The notes under the pieces are model-generated. The model was not told the DNA's origin. It searched no databases and saw only the letters and a program-made list of their open reading frames with translations. Both the position numbers and the translations under genes were made by a program. From assembly GCA_021234155.1 (NCBI GenBank), contig JAJEKV010000003.1, positions 9,238,413 through 9,302,412 of the forward strand: 64,000 nt of DNA. Reading direction: 5' to 3'. The DNA comes from Isoetes taiwanensis (taxonomy: Eukaryota > Streptophyta > Lycopodiopsida > Isoetales > Isoetaceae). How positions within the stretch are numbered: the stretch's first letter is position 1; every line of letters begins with the position of its first letter. Shown in pieces: positions 12,610 through 23,170 of the stretch.

Positions 12610-12669
<60 letters not shown>

Positions 12670-15600
12670 AGGGCTAGATAACATCTTCCTCCTTGGCGTC
12701 ATGGCCCATGAAAATGGCCTCGTGGCCATGTGACCTCGAAATTTCCTAGCCACATGGCCACGAGGCTATTTTCATGGGTCATGATGCCTGTGGGGTGGGG
12801 GGACGTCATTGACTTTAACGCTCCTAGCCCAGGTCATTTGGAAGTAGATTTGTGGTATGATTTGACGCCCAAAATTGTTTATATAAAAAGAGGCATGGAT
12901 GGATTGCTAGTTTAAAGCCTTATTGGAAACATGTGGTGCTTGGATTAAGTGAAGGAATTAAGATTTTCTGAAGAAGCGGTTCGCAGTATATTTGGTTCAA
13001 TATTTGGGGCCACAAGTCAAGACAATATTATTTGTGACCCAATTCAGAGATCCCAGACGTCAATTGAAAGATTTAAGGTTTGCTAAAATTTCTACAAAAA
13101 AATTCTTAATAGTAAAATTAAGCCCAAACACAATTGATTTAGATGGGGCTTTTTGGATAAACTAGAGTGAAAATGTTAGTCAAACCAATGCAAGTGATTC
13201 TCACACTCCAATTCAAGTATTTGGTTGAATTAGAAATGATTTTGTCATTTACAATTTTGGTCAAGGAAGAACATTTTGTGTCAGATAAGTATGACACGTG
13301 GCATAATTTAGGTCATGTTATGAGCATAACACATATGTTGCAGTCACACATGTTGCAGTGTTGGCAGTGTATTATGGGCATAACAAATTAGTAATAGAAT
13401 GTGACAGGCTATAACAATCTGGAATGAGCGGACAAGAATGAATCTTGGCCCCAAATGATGAGGACCAGGACGTTGAAGACAATATAATATTTCTTTCAGT
13501 CTAGCTATTGATAAAAATAGCAAGAGCATTTATTTATCATAAACTCGATACAAGGATCTAAAGGACAAATTCAAAGTGAGAAATGTCCCTCTATGCAGGA
13601 TTAAATGTATATTACTGGTTCTACTCATCGCCAAAATTATAGGTGGGTTTTCTTTTTCTAGTTGACTTAGGAAAAATACATCTCCAATCATTATCACTAT
13701 CACCTGTTACCTGCTCAAAGTAATGAGTAGATCCAAAATCTTTAATACATATGGACTACTGCACATGGATTAGTATTCACTTTGTACTAACGTTGAGCCA
13801 CCTTGGACCGCCCCTACCCATAACTAAAAGAAGTTGCACACCACCTTGCATGGTGCTGTGAAAATGAACCAAAAAGCATAATAGCAAATGATGTCTTTTG
13901 AGACACGAAGCTAGATGGTGCAGCATTATGGTGCACCATGTCAAGAGACTATATAGGATCAATATTACGTGATAGAGCCATGATTGAAGGTGAAGCATAA
14001 CCATAGAAGAACAATAGAAGCTTCCACACATGAGAAATAGTTTTGAAAGAAGTATCATGAAATTTAAAGAGGCATAAGATTGCCTCCCTTTTTGTACCAC
14101 TGATCATTTTTTTTGAAATGGCACAATCATCCCTTTCTCCTAGAATCAACACTTACATTGTTTGCACCTTGGAGACTCTCATCAGATAAGACCACAGTGT
14201 TTTAACATGTCTAAGGCATATGGGTGGAAAGGAATTCGGTCCTTCCATTTGCGCCTAAGGCTATGGAGATTCCACCATGTGCTAGTACTCCAGGTCTTCG
14301 AGATCTAATTGAAATAGTAACTTTATCAAAGACAAAAAAAAATTGATATCTCCAGTGGATAAGTCATTGATCCAATCTTCTGGATCAATCTTTTCCATCT
14401 TCGAATTGGTTTCAGCTAAGGATTTGGCATAATTCTTAGCCCATCCCTTCTTTCTTTTTACATCAAAGTGATGCTTTGGATAATGAAAAATGTTAAGTGG
14501 CATTTCATACTTCACTAATAGAACATGGAGAAATTCCAATGTTTGCTCTAGTATTGCAATTAAATTTCAAAAGCACAAGAAGAATCTCGTCCACACCATG
14601 ATTTATTAATATCCTCAAGGCCATGTTTTCCTTCAGATTGACATCGATAAGGGGTTCGTTGCTCAAATAATTGCTTTTTTTGAGTCCTCTGCTACATTCC
14701 CAAGTCAAATAGAAGCAATGAAGGAAAAATGACAATGGGTGGGAGGGCGAGGGAAACATGGAAGAAGAAACTGCTTAACTGGCTAAATTGCAAACAAAAA
14801 GGCCATCAACAGAAAGAAGCAACAATTAATGAGGGTTGTGCCAATGGACAAATTCATAAAAGGCATTTGCCAAGCCTTCATTATGAAGATAAACTGAGAA
14901 CTTATTTGATCAATAAGATGTTAAAAATTTTAAAGAAATAAAAATCAAATAGCTAAAAAATTAGGACTCCTGCAATGGTATATGCTAATTGACGTCGATC
15001 AATTGTACCGCAACATCAATATATCTAAATTTAAGCAGACACATTCTTTCTCTAATGGTCATACAAGAATTGAAAAGGTACGTTTTGCATCTATTTGAAG
15101 AACACAAGTATTTCATCTTAAGTGCTTGATTAAAACAAAAAGTTCATAACTTTGTACTCTTTTGAGCTTGTACAAGAAGTTTTTGCATGCCCATTATGAA
15201 GTCACGATGTTCTTACAACATTTTCAGATATAAAAGTAAAAATTGTTGGGTAAGTGACATAATAATAGATGAATAATAATAGTGACATAATAATAGATTT
15301 TACATAATAATAGATTATGAAGTGACATAATAATAAGATGAATAAAATAGAATAGAATACAATAGAATAAAATAGAATAGGATACAATAGAATAAAATAG
15401 ATTTTTATCGTCTATAAAGAAAGATATGTTGTTTGTACATTGAGAATAAGGTATATTATATACTATATCCAACAAATTGAGAATTGATGACAAGATTGCT
15501 GGAAGAAATTGAAGGTGTCATGTCGATGTTTGTTAGGAAACAATAAGACTTTTATTCTAAGTGAAATATAGAGATCATTAATTCGTCCTAAGTGAGATGT

Positions 15601-18493
15601 GGGTGATGGGTATATCCATGAATGCCTCTACTACATTGCAGACCATGTAGTCCTCCGTTAAAACTCTATATTTGTCCAACATATGGTAAAATATACAAGG
15701 TTGATTTGACAAATTAAATTTTGAGACAATAACTTTTCTCGTATATGCTTTCATTCTTGACTACTATTTTGATGTTTTAGTTTCCAAGGAAAATGGAAGA
15801 GGCAAATGGCAAAGTAGTTAAATTGGTTCACAAAACTACTAATAGAACATGCATAATTCAACATGCTAACAAGGTGCTAAAAGACTTTATTCCCTATTAT
15901 TATGAAATGAGATGATAGGTATAAACATGGTCATGTTACCTAAAAAACACTGTTGGGACAAACGCTTTAGGTGCTTTAGGTGGTACATGCTCAAAGGAAT
16001 TCTTCTTCAACAACCTTGGAGAATATATATATGTTCTACGGAGTCAAGAGGCCATGGCATGGATCTCATGGAGAAACATACAAACTATGGAGATCAAATT
16101 ATGCCACATATTTTCTTGGTCATAGGTGCTTTAAGTGCTATGTACTTTCACTATTTTTTGGGTAGCATTGCCGTACTTACACCTTGATACACAAAGCATT
16201 TTAAAAATGTCTTAGCACATTTCTAGATGACATAATAGGAACGTTAATTTCGTTGCAAATTATATATACAAAAAACCAGTAGAAAATTCAAAGCCTGCAA
16301 TGAAAGAATGACCCCACTGCATTAGATTTGTATGGATTTCAAGACTTGCACTCACTGTAGGTTGGGCCCAGCCCGAGGTTTTATTCCTTTCTTTAGATGA
16401 CCTTGGTCTAAATCATGTATTGCTTGTCTTGGCTCATCAATATTCCAGTAGGATTGTAAACAAATATATTCTGTAGAGTACTGTGCATCTTGGCATTTGT
16501 TATGTGCTTTCTTGGTTAGTATACCTTTGTTTACTGTTGGCCTCCGTGGACGTTAAAATATCCTCCCTCCCTCCCTCCCTCCCTCCCTCCCTCCCTCCCT
16601 CCCTCCCTCCCTTCCTTCCTTCCTTCCTCCATCCCGGTTGGGGAAGCTTGACATCTAATTTTGTGAATGTCTGCTATCGTCATTGAATTAAGGTTTCCAA
16701 GCAGATAATTTAGGGCGCGAGACTTGGAGCATCTCATTGCTGCTTAAGCAGGCTGAGCTTCAATGAATCAGAAACCCATGTAAGGGTAGTAGCGATGTGA
16801 TTGAGCAGGTAGAGCACGCTTTGGGGAGGCCCGACCCTTCACCATTTTCGGGGGAAGAAGTGGAGGCTACCTCCCTTAGTATAGGCTGGAAAAGTGGGGG
16901 AAAACTCCTTGTACTACTTCAAAACTGGTTGGATCTCTGGCCAAGTTAACACACAGGGATGAAGCATGCTTTCCGCCCATGCTCATCACAGAGCATAGGT
17001 TATTCTTGATTCATCATTAACAGGAAGTCTTTTTTTAGTGCCAATGGAATAGAGCTTATCAATTTTAGTCTCAAAACTTTAGCGTATAGCCTTTAAATAT
17101 TGATCTGGTCTTCAGGATAACAACAACTTTATGGTATTGGAGCAGATGCGAAGAGTTTCAGAAAACTGAGGAATCCTGCTCCTGTAGTACAGCTTAGAGC
17201 AGGAAGAGGCGACCACTTTCACTAGTACTACACATGAATTTGGTAGGGGTCCCCATAGTACTTGCTTTTAAAGCGAAGAAGTTGGGCAGGGCTTCAAATG
17301 GAGTAACAAATCTCTTTGTATTTATACTAATATCATTATAGTTATTATGGGGTTAAATTCTTCCCATCTAGCCCTTTGAAGGGTCCTTAATAAGTTTTAC
17401 ATACCATTTTATTATTATTATATAAGAACTTGCCTTCGATTAAAAAAAAGGAAGAAGAATTTTTCTAACATGTGGTAGATACTTTTAGGAAATTAAAGTG
17501 GATGAAGTGATCGGAATCAAAACTAGAAATCCCATTTTGAATGGTATAGTATTAGACCTATCCCTGGTTGATGATCCCATCAAAGTTGCAGGTGTAGCTT
17601 CAATTGTATTTGTTCATACTACTCGAAGTAAGTTTAGAAATGTGTAAGATTAGGATTGAGGCTTCGATGGAAATGAGCGTGTCGATGGTTCAATTGAGGG
17701 AGACAATGAGTGGAAATATAACATAGATGTTAGGGACGATTCAACTATGGTGGCGAAAATTAACAACTACTGAAATAGTGTGTTATAGTTTAGAGCGTGG
17801 TTAACTTACTTGGAACAACAGCTTTAAAAACTCTTCTTCATCATCATTCAGTTGGCTATTGTCCTTTAAATTTGCCACCCCACTGCTGGGTTCAAAGAAT
17901 ATGTACAATTGCTACAAAAGGAAGATGTGCGCTTAGAAAGAAGACAGTTAATTCATCACCATTATGAATGTGTTACAAGTTCTTACCATTATTCTCTCAA
18001 GCTGAGGATGATGTGAAATGCGAAGATAGGTCTCGTAACGTTTGCAAAATAATAGAAACTCTTTTTTATCCGAGTCCAAGGCTAAGAAAACCAAGTTACC
18101 AAACAAATTACCATTTGGCCTCCATGACAATAAAATCCAATTAAATTCTCAATTTGTCGTTCATCATATATAAAATAATTAAATTAAATTCCAATTGGAT
18201 TCTCAATTTGTCATTCATAATTAAATTGAATTGAAAATCGATTCATGAATAAAAACAGTGAAGAAAAAAAAATCATGATAACCTAAACAGAATGATTTCG
18301 CAAAACAGAGTCGAAACCGACCTATTTGAGAGACCAGATCCGCCAAAAGCTTCTGTTTTGGAGTCTTAATCACGTTCTGCGGATTTATTTCCAAGACTTG
18401 GCAAGGCGCCATAGCTTCTTCCGGCGATTCTAAATTGCTGTCTGTTTTGTAGGCGATGTAAAAAAACGAGTTCTTTGTTAAAGTGCATTGCAT
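12064..18493 (-). CDS. DUF3754-family protein, partial gene with five recognised exons
   Basis: Five minus-strand exons join in frame: 18,493-18,322 (ATG start), 18,081-17,987, 17,911-17,810, 12,580-12,476 and 12,204-12,064. Phases match at each junction. The first donor is a weaker GTCGGT and the others are good GT-AG sites. The product reads NVIKTPKQKLLADLVSQI, KKEFLLFCKRYETYLR, RIMQLYIFFEPSSG, EEEFLKLLFQMMERCNFRML, EGQYLLNLHVVVDESK, LDDKLLSRYFGKH. This is the N-terminal order of plant DUF3754 (TMEM143-like) proteins, whose function is not well established. No stops or frameshifts interrupt these exons. The remaining C-terminal exons were not found; the clean exon at 7.3 kb is a candidate. 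The intron between exons 3 and 4 is 5.2 kb and full of repeats. Retained integrity suggests a live gene. Confidence 0.72.
12611..12669. repeat. GATA microsatellite
   Basis: About 15 GATA units inside the long intron of the DUF3754 gene, just upstream of exon 4 in transcription order. Confidence 0.95.
12695..12788. repeat. Inverted repeat, 38-bp arms with an 18-base spacer
   Basis: The arms at 12,695-12,732 and 12,751-12,788 are reverse complements with three mismatches, built around CCTCGTGGCCATGTG and CCCATGAAAAT. The mismatches are all G/A transitions. The hairpin lies next to the GATA run in the intron and could be a foldback element. Confidence 0.85.
12800..15330 (-). other. Intronic sequence with unrecognised protein-like fragments
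   Basis: This stretch lies in the long DUF3754 intron. Minus-strand frames at about 13,790-14,150 (KTISHVWKLLLFF, SQKTSFAIMLFGSF) and 14,282-14,759 (KRKKGWAKNYAKSLAE, IDPEDWINDL) look protein-like but are broken. I could not place them in a family. The DUF3754 exons on either side join without them, so they are probably remnants of inserted sequence. Confidence 0.35.
15340..15415 (-). mobile_element. LINE 3' end with ATAGA/TATTC-type tail
   Basis: Read on the minus strand, TTTATAGACGATAAAAAT is followed by CTATTTTATTC repeats. The same block (GTGGACGATAAAAAT or a close variant) precedes simple-repeat tails at several other places in this window, so this is a very 5'-truncated LINE insertion. 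Confidence 0.5.
16300..17456 (+). mobile_element. A-tailed retroposon family, copy A
   Basis: This copy matches 24,038-25,468 in inverted orientation over its whole length at moderate identity. Shared blocks include GCACTCACTG.AGGTTGGGC, GGAGGCTACCTCC, TCCTGCTCCTGTAGTACAGC and AAGTACTATGGGGACC (reverse in one copy). It ends in AACTTGCCTTC-type sequence followed by A-rich DNA. I found no convincing protein, so it is likely non-autonomous. It lies in the DUF3754 intron and contains a tiny LINE insertion (16,541-16,636). Confidence 0.65.
16541..16636 (+). mobile_element. Extremely short LINE 3'-end insertion with CCTC/CTTC tail
   Basis: The block CCTCCGTGGACGTTAAAATA, which recurs at other LINE 3' ends here, is followed directly by (CCTC)n then (CTTC)n. 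GTTGG flanks both sides (16,536-16,540 and 16,637-16,641), a possible target duplication. Copy B of the host retroposon lacks this stretch. Only about 20 bases of the element body were inserted before the repeat tail. Confidence 0.6.
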
Positions 18494-19749
18494 TTCCTCG
18501 CTCCGGAAGCAAGGTATCAACTCTTTTTGTGAAAAGCCTGCATTTTTTTATCCAAGAGTCTTGTTTTCAATCCTGCTTGAATCTTTCTGGCAGGCGTTTT
18601 AGACAAAATATCAATTTGTGAGATGATGATAGGCTAAAGATACGCCAGCAGATCGTCCACTTGCCACAATTATTCTGAAGCTTTTGGTAAGTTTTAAGAT
18701 TCTGTCAGCTTGCAGATTCCACGAACATGCCAAATGGTTGTTTTAAATACCTGGTTTATCAAAGCTATAGAGTGATTTGGTCTTCAAGTACAAGGAAGTA
18801 AGCAAGCTGAGACAGTATTGGCAGCAACCTTTTCTAGGCTTGAAAATTAAATGTGCTAATTTAAGATCAATGGTCTGCATCTTAGAGAAGTCCATAGAAA
18901 AAGAAAAGGACAGACGTGAATGTAGCAATTTGTTCTGCCTGGTTTAGCCCTAAATTTTCAGTATGCCCCCAAAGTATAAGCAGATAGATAATGATCAGGG
19001 CGATGAACCGGAACCCAAGTGGAAAATATTAATTCTAAGGTGCAAAAGTTCGACGATTTGAAGGATCAAGTTTAGAAGCATGTATCCTATCCTTACAAGA
19101 GTTTCCACCAGTTTTCAACCATTTGTGTGGGTGCAAACGTTCGACGATTTGAAGGATCAGTTTAGAAGCATGTTATGCTATCCTAGTTTTCATCAATTTG
19201 TGTATGAGTTTAGGCTCCATTGAGCAATGGAACACTTTAACAGAAAAGGAATGGACAATAAACATTGAACAACGTAAGAATTAAGGCCCAATTTTTTCAG
19301 AATTAAGGCCCTTTTTCCACAGTAGGCGCAAAGTATAGGTGTCATATACAATACAACCATTTGTGACTCAAAGGGATAAAAACGAGACACACAAATTTAA
19401 ACTTGCATTTTCAGTAGTGCATGGTAGTGATAAAATATGACACCACTAAAATACTTGCCTTAGATCCTTGTATTATTTTCATAAGGGAAGGTGTGAAGCT
19501 TGTGCTGGGGAGTGATTTTGGACTTCATTCAGGTGCCTCTTGATGAGTTGAATATGTTGTTAGCTCCACATTAGTTTGATGTTGGTTAGTTTATAATGCC
19601 TTCGTGCACCATTACTATGGAGGGTACACATTCCTTTGTTGAATCACCAGCCATTCCTCCTATCTTTCAATGATCTCATCTTTGCCTGCATCTACTGGTC
19701 TGTTCGTCCCTGAACTGTCAAAATATTTCTTGATAATATTGATAATATT
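18494..19749. other. Upstream flank of the DUF3754 gene, nothing else recognised
   Basis: This would contain the promoter and 5' UTR of the minus-strand DUF3754 gene. I see no unambiguous TATA box or other element. A TTCGACGATTTGAAGGATCA-like block occurs twice (about 19,050 and 19,140), a small local duplication. Confidence 0.4.
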
Positions 19750-19925
19750 GCTTGCCATATTGAAAATGTTACTTTACATGTTTGAAGATTTCAGGATGTA
19801 TTGAAGCGCAGATTAATTTCCTCCATTAGACACCCTACTTTATCTTAGGGATTCAATAATGTAATGATGCAAATTTGCATCATTTTTATCGGCTTTAGTT
19901 AGCAGATTGTAAGATCAAGTATGCT
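19750..19925 (+). repeat. Dispersed repeat, also at 31,528-31,732
   Basis: Direct match with 31,528-31,732, sharing GCTTGCCATATTGAAAATG, TTAGACACCCTACTTTATCT and TTCAATAATGTAATGATGC. The second copy has about 30 extra bases after ATTTTTA. Family unknown. Confidence 0.75.
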
Positions 19926-20398
19926 TCAAAATCACTTTTGTTGTTATCAGGCTTTTGCATTTTTGAGCACTTATGCTTAAGATGATTTTCCTGGATAATG
20001 TGTTCCCTATGAAAATCAGTATTTTTGTTACATATGATTTTGGAAGGTTAATGAAAGTATTCGTATTAAAATACCTACATTGGTGATGGTGGCACCTGAG
20101 CTGTGGCTCGAAATCTACGTGGATTTGTGGCTGAGAAAGGGCAGTGGTTTCTTCTGAATTATGTATTGGAGCGCGCGTGGAGGCAGATGCAGGTGGATGC
20201 TAAATCAGCTGCATGAGATGTCGATCCGCTTCTTCAGTGTCGAAGCAAAAAAAGCTGGGGCCTTTGCGTGATGGCGGTTTCGAAAGTGGCCTTCGTGGTG
20301 GTATATGAGGCTTGGGTGAGCGGCAAGGTTGGAGCGACTTGCACGGAACGGAGGTTAGTATCCTGGACCTTGTTTGTCATCTGTTTTGCTTTGTTCAT

Positions 20399-21777
20399 AT
20401 GTCTTCTATGAGGAGGGCTGCCAGAAAGGCTAAAGCCAGTGGGCGTCTACCTCCTATGCCAATTGAATCAGAGTCCGTACAGACCTAGAATTTGGCCATG
20501 CCCTCTCATGCCATTCCTGATCTTGTACACTAAACCAGCGGGTGTTATCTTAGTATGCAAGGCCCTGAAGAATAACAGATTACACTGTTTCGAGCAGTGT
20601 TCGTTAGATCCTTAGGATCTAAAGACTAGATCCTTCAGATCCGGATCTGCAGGATCGATCTTGGATCGATCGTAAGATCCTTCCACTATTTAAAAAAAAA
20701 AAAAAAAATAGAAGGGCTAGGTTAGGTTTCGCACACAATTTTGGGCCGCTTCGGAATCGAGAACCCCGCTCTGCTTCTTGTGCAATCGAGAGTTCGAGGC
20801 GGCGAGCCCCCCAGCTTGAAACGAAGCCTCCCCGGGCCGCAATCGAGGTGGTTCATTAGGAAGTCCGCCCCTGCCCGCCTACGATTAGGAAGACTAATTT
20901 CGAATTTGGTAAGTATGGAGATTGAATGATGTTTTCATTTGTTTTAATTAGAAGTAGAGGTCGAGATGGGAATCATGGGATGGGATCCGGCACTGTTCGT
21001 GAACTTTGCAAAGTGAGGGGTCGAGGATTTATTAAGACCGGTGCAGTGATTAGAAACGAAACGAGGGAATTTGTTGAAACAAGTAAAAAAGCAGTTAACA
21101 GTAATATACGGATCGAATGCCTTAAAGTAAAAAAAATTATTATATTACAAAAGGATCTGATAAGGATCTAAAACGATCGATCTTTCGATCCTTTAGATCC
21201 TTACGATCCTCAGGATCTAAAGGATCTATCTTCCGATCCTTTTGAACACTGGTTTCGCGGGTATGTTAGGGTACTGCATGAAAGATATAGGGAAACTACA
21301 TTACTCCTGCTACCTGCACAATATATCTGAGAGTATGATTGAGAAAGGAAAAGATTTGTACGTAAGATGGGGTGCTGGAGACACGAAGAATCTTTGTGTG
21401 TTGGATAATAGAAACTTTCCGAACAAGGCTGCTCACTTTGTATTATATCATGGTGGGCGTAGATTGATCCTTAGTTTAACGTTCACAATTTGCAGGATGC
21501 TGAGAAGCGGGAAATATACTTTGAGCAGCAGTTGGATATCCCGCTCATTGTATGTCGTCCGATGTTAGAACAATTCTGTTTGATCTGCGTGCAGCCCGTT
21601 GAACGGAATGGGCCAGGCCGCCGCCGATATTGGGATGACTCAATCCCACCCGATGAGATGGACTGCAATTTTCAGGAGATCCATGATCCATTGTTCAGCC
21701 CTGATATGAAAATCCTTGACCATGGTGTAGATTATATCCCCATCCACACCGGGAATCACACGATGGCAGTTGGCTGA
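20399..21777 (+). pseudogene. Replitron-like Rep transposase, copy R1, HUH region deleted
   Basis: The ATG at 20,399 opens a basic N-terminus (MSSMRRAARKAKASG) shared with R2. An in-frame TAG follows after SESVQT, then a deletion near 20,526 removes the part that carries the HUH motif in R2. The hAT-like element at 20,595-21,251 interrupts the remainder. Downstream the Rep resumes with GMLGYCMKDIGKLHY, the catalytic-tyrosine motif. A frame change near 21,490 (possibly a short intron ending TTTGCAG) leads to DAEKREIYFEQQLDIP and YWDDSIPPDEMDCNF, ending at a TGA. Loss of HUH, a stop and the insertion make it non-functional. Confidence 0.65.
20595..21251. mobile_element. Non-autonomous hAT-type transposon inside Replitron copy R1
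   Basis: The 657-bp element starts CAGTGTTC and ends GAACACTG, perfect 8-bp terminal inverted repeats. It is flanked by 8-bp duplications GTTTCGAG (20,587-20,594) and GTTTCGCG (21,252-21,259), one mismatch apart. Copy R2 shows the uninterrupted sequence (TTTCGAGGGTATG). Both subterminal regions are packed with GGATCT/AGATCC words, typical of hAT subterminal binding repeats. It encodes no transposase; two internal open frames are short and unrecognised. Confidence 0.85.
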
Positions 21778-22327
21778 CCTCTTGTTTGTGTTATTGCATG
21801 TACAGCTTCAGTTTTGTCCGTGTTTTGGCGAAAGCTTGTATTATGGCTTTTGGGCCATTGGATGTGGGAGCATATTCTCTCTCCATAAATCAGAATGCCC
21901 AAACTGAGTCTTTTGCAGGTCAAACTCGTGTCTGTTGACCCGACTATGGGGGGACATTTTGAAGGCAAAGACCATTACATAAAATAGTATTTTCACTGTA
22001 CTACAGTAGGAAAAGAACAAGATCAATTATTGCATGGCAATACTCTATGAGCAAAGAACATGAACACCATGACAGAATGACTAGAGCTTGGGGAATCGAA
22101 CCCCAGATAAATCCAATGCCCATACTTTACCTGCATGCCACGTTCGGACCATGCATAGGGGCCATCGAACACACGCCATTGACTACGACTCCAAGCTCCA
22201 GTTGTCAATCGCATGCATTCGATGATCCTATGCGTGATTTTTTGTTCGTTTCCTGAAAGCCAACAAACACGATTCGTTCGTGAGCTTGGGGAATTGAACC
22301 CCAACGCAATGTCAATACTCATCCGAG

Positions 22328-22364
22328 CATAAGGGAGATCCCGGTATAGGGGGTCTCCCTTATG
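22328..22364 (-). other. Conserved hairpin in the Replitron 3' region (R2)
   Basis: A 37-base inverted repeat has an 11-bp perfect outer stem CATAAGGGAGA / TCTCCCTTATG, then a mismatch and further pairing. The same hairpin occurs in copy R3 at 26,647-26,683, so it belongs to the element and not to flanking DNA. HUH transposons often use hairpins near their ends; a role here is inference. Confidence 0.7.
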
Positions 22365-22559
22365 CCCAAGGGCCAAAGCCCTCTTCAAGCCTACAGATGT
22401 TAGTAAAGAACTGGAATGGACAAAGCATGTACAAGACATAGCATGAAGCAACAAAATATCACATATTCACAGGCTCAGAGAATGTACATGTGTCATGGGG
22501 CCATGCATATGAAACTGCACAAACAAGAACATTGCAAACACAATGGAAAACAACGTCGC

Positions 22560-22980
22560 CTAGTTCCTGGGCTGTCCAGATGTAGCCCCCTTGATCACAG
22601 CATCAAGTTGCCTGATTTCCTGCGTCAACAAGCACCTGGTCAAGCTCATGTGAGACCTCAAAGCCTGCAATTCAGATAACGGAGCACCAAGCTGCTCCCA
22701 GGCAACATTGGACATCGCAGAATCGATCGCCACATAAAAGCCAGTCAGCTGCCTCCTCAGTATCCTAAGAGAAGCAGCTATTCGATGAGCCTCCGTTCCA
22801 ACCTGGATGATGCTCGTTAAAAATTCCTCCGCAGTGAATAACTGCTCCCCCTCAGGAGCATAAACCTCAGGATTTGGATGGGAATCGTCAATCGCAGTGC
22901 TTATGGAAGATGGATCTATGCTCACAGCAGGATGACTGGTCTCCCCAGGAGGATTGCCATCGGTCTCCATCCCTATCTTG
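22560..22980 (-). pseudogene. Replitron downstream ORF or last exon (R2), possible oligomerisation domain
   Basis: After a TTGTTGCAAG/CAGG acceptor-like sequence the frame runs about 140 codons to a stop. It starts near GMETDGNPPGETSHPAV and continues with GEQLFTAEEFLTSIIQVGTE, then a predicted helical C-terminus (LRILRRQLTGFYVAIDSA, SLTRCLLTQEIRQLDAVIKG). The same exon appears in R3 at about 26,030-26,460, broken by stops. The helix-rich part could be the second domain described for Replitron transposases, proposed to act in oligomerisation. I cannot show whether it is spliced to the Rep exon or is a separate gene. This stretch is free of stops. Confidence 0.5.
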
Positions 22981-23170
22981 CAACAACTTGTTACCACTAC
23001 AAACACATGCTCAAAGAAACCAAAACACGGACAAAAATAAAGCTGTACATGCGACAACACAAAGAAAGGTCAGCCAACTGCCATCGTGTGATCCCCGGTG
23101 TGGATGGGATATAAGCAACACCACGGTCAGGGATTTTAATATCAGGGCTGAACGTTGGATCATGGATCTC

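Noticed and set aside
20741-21171. Two ORFs inside the hAT element as a transposase
   Set aside because: Too short, no hAT dimerisation or zinc-finger motifs, and their composition differs from the termini.
22047-22454. Host tRNA genes suggested by GGTTCGATTCCCC-type blocks
   Set aside because: I could not fold a complete tRNA cloverleaf; the blocks are repeated within transposon 3' regions.
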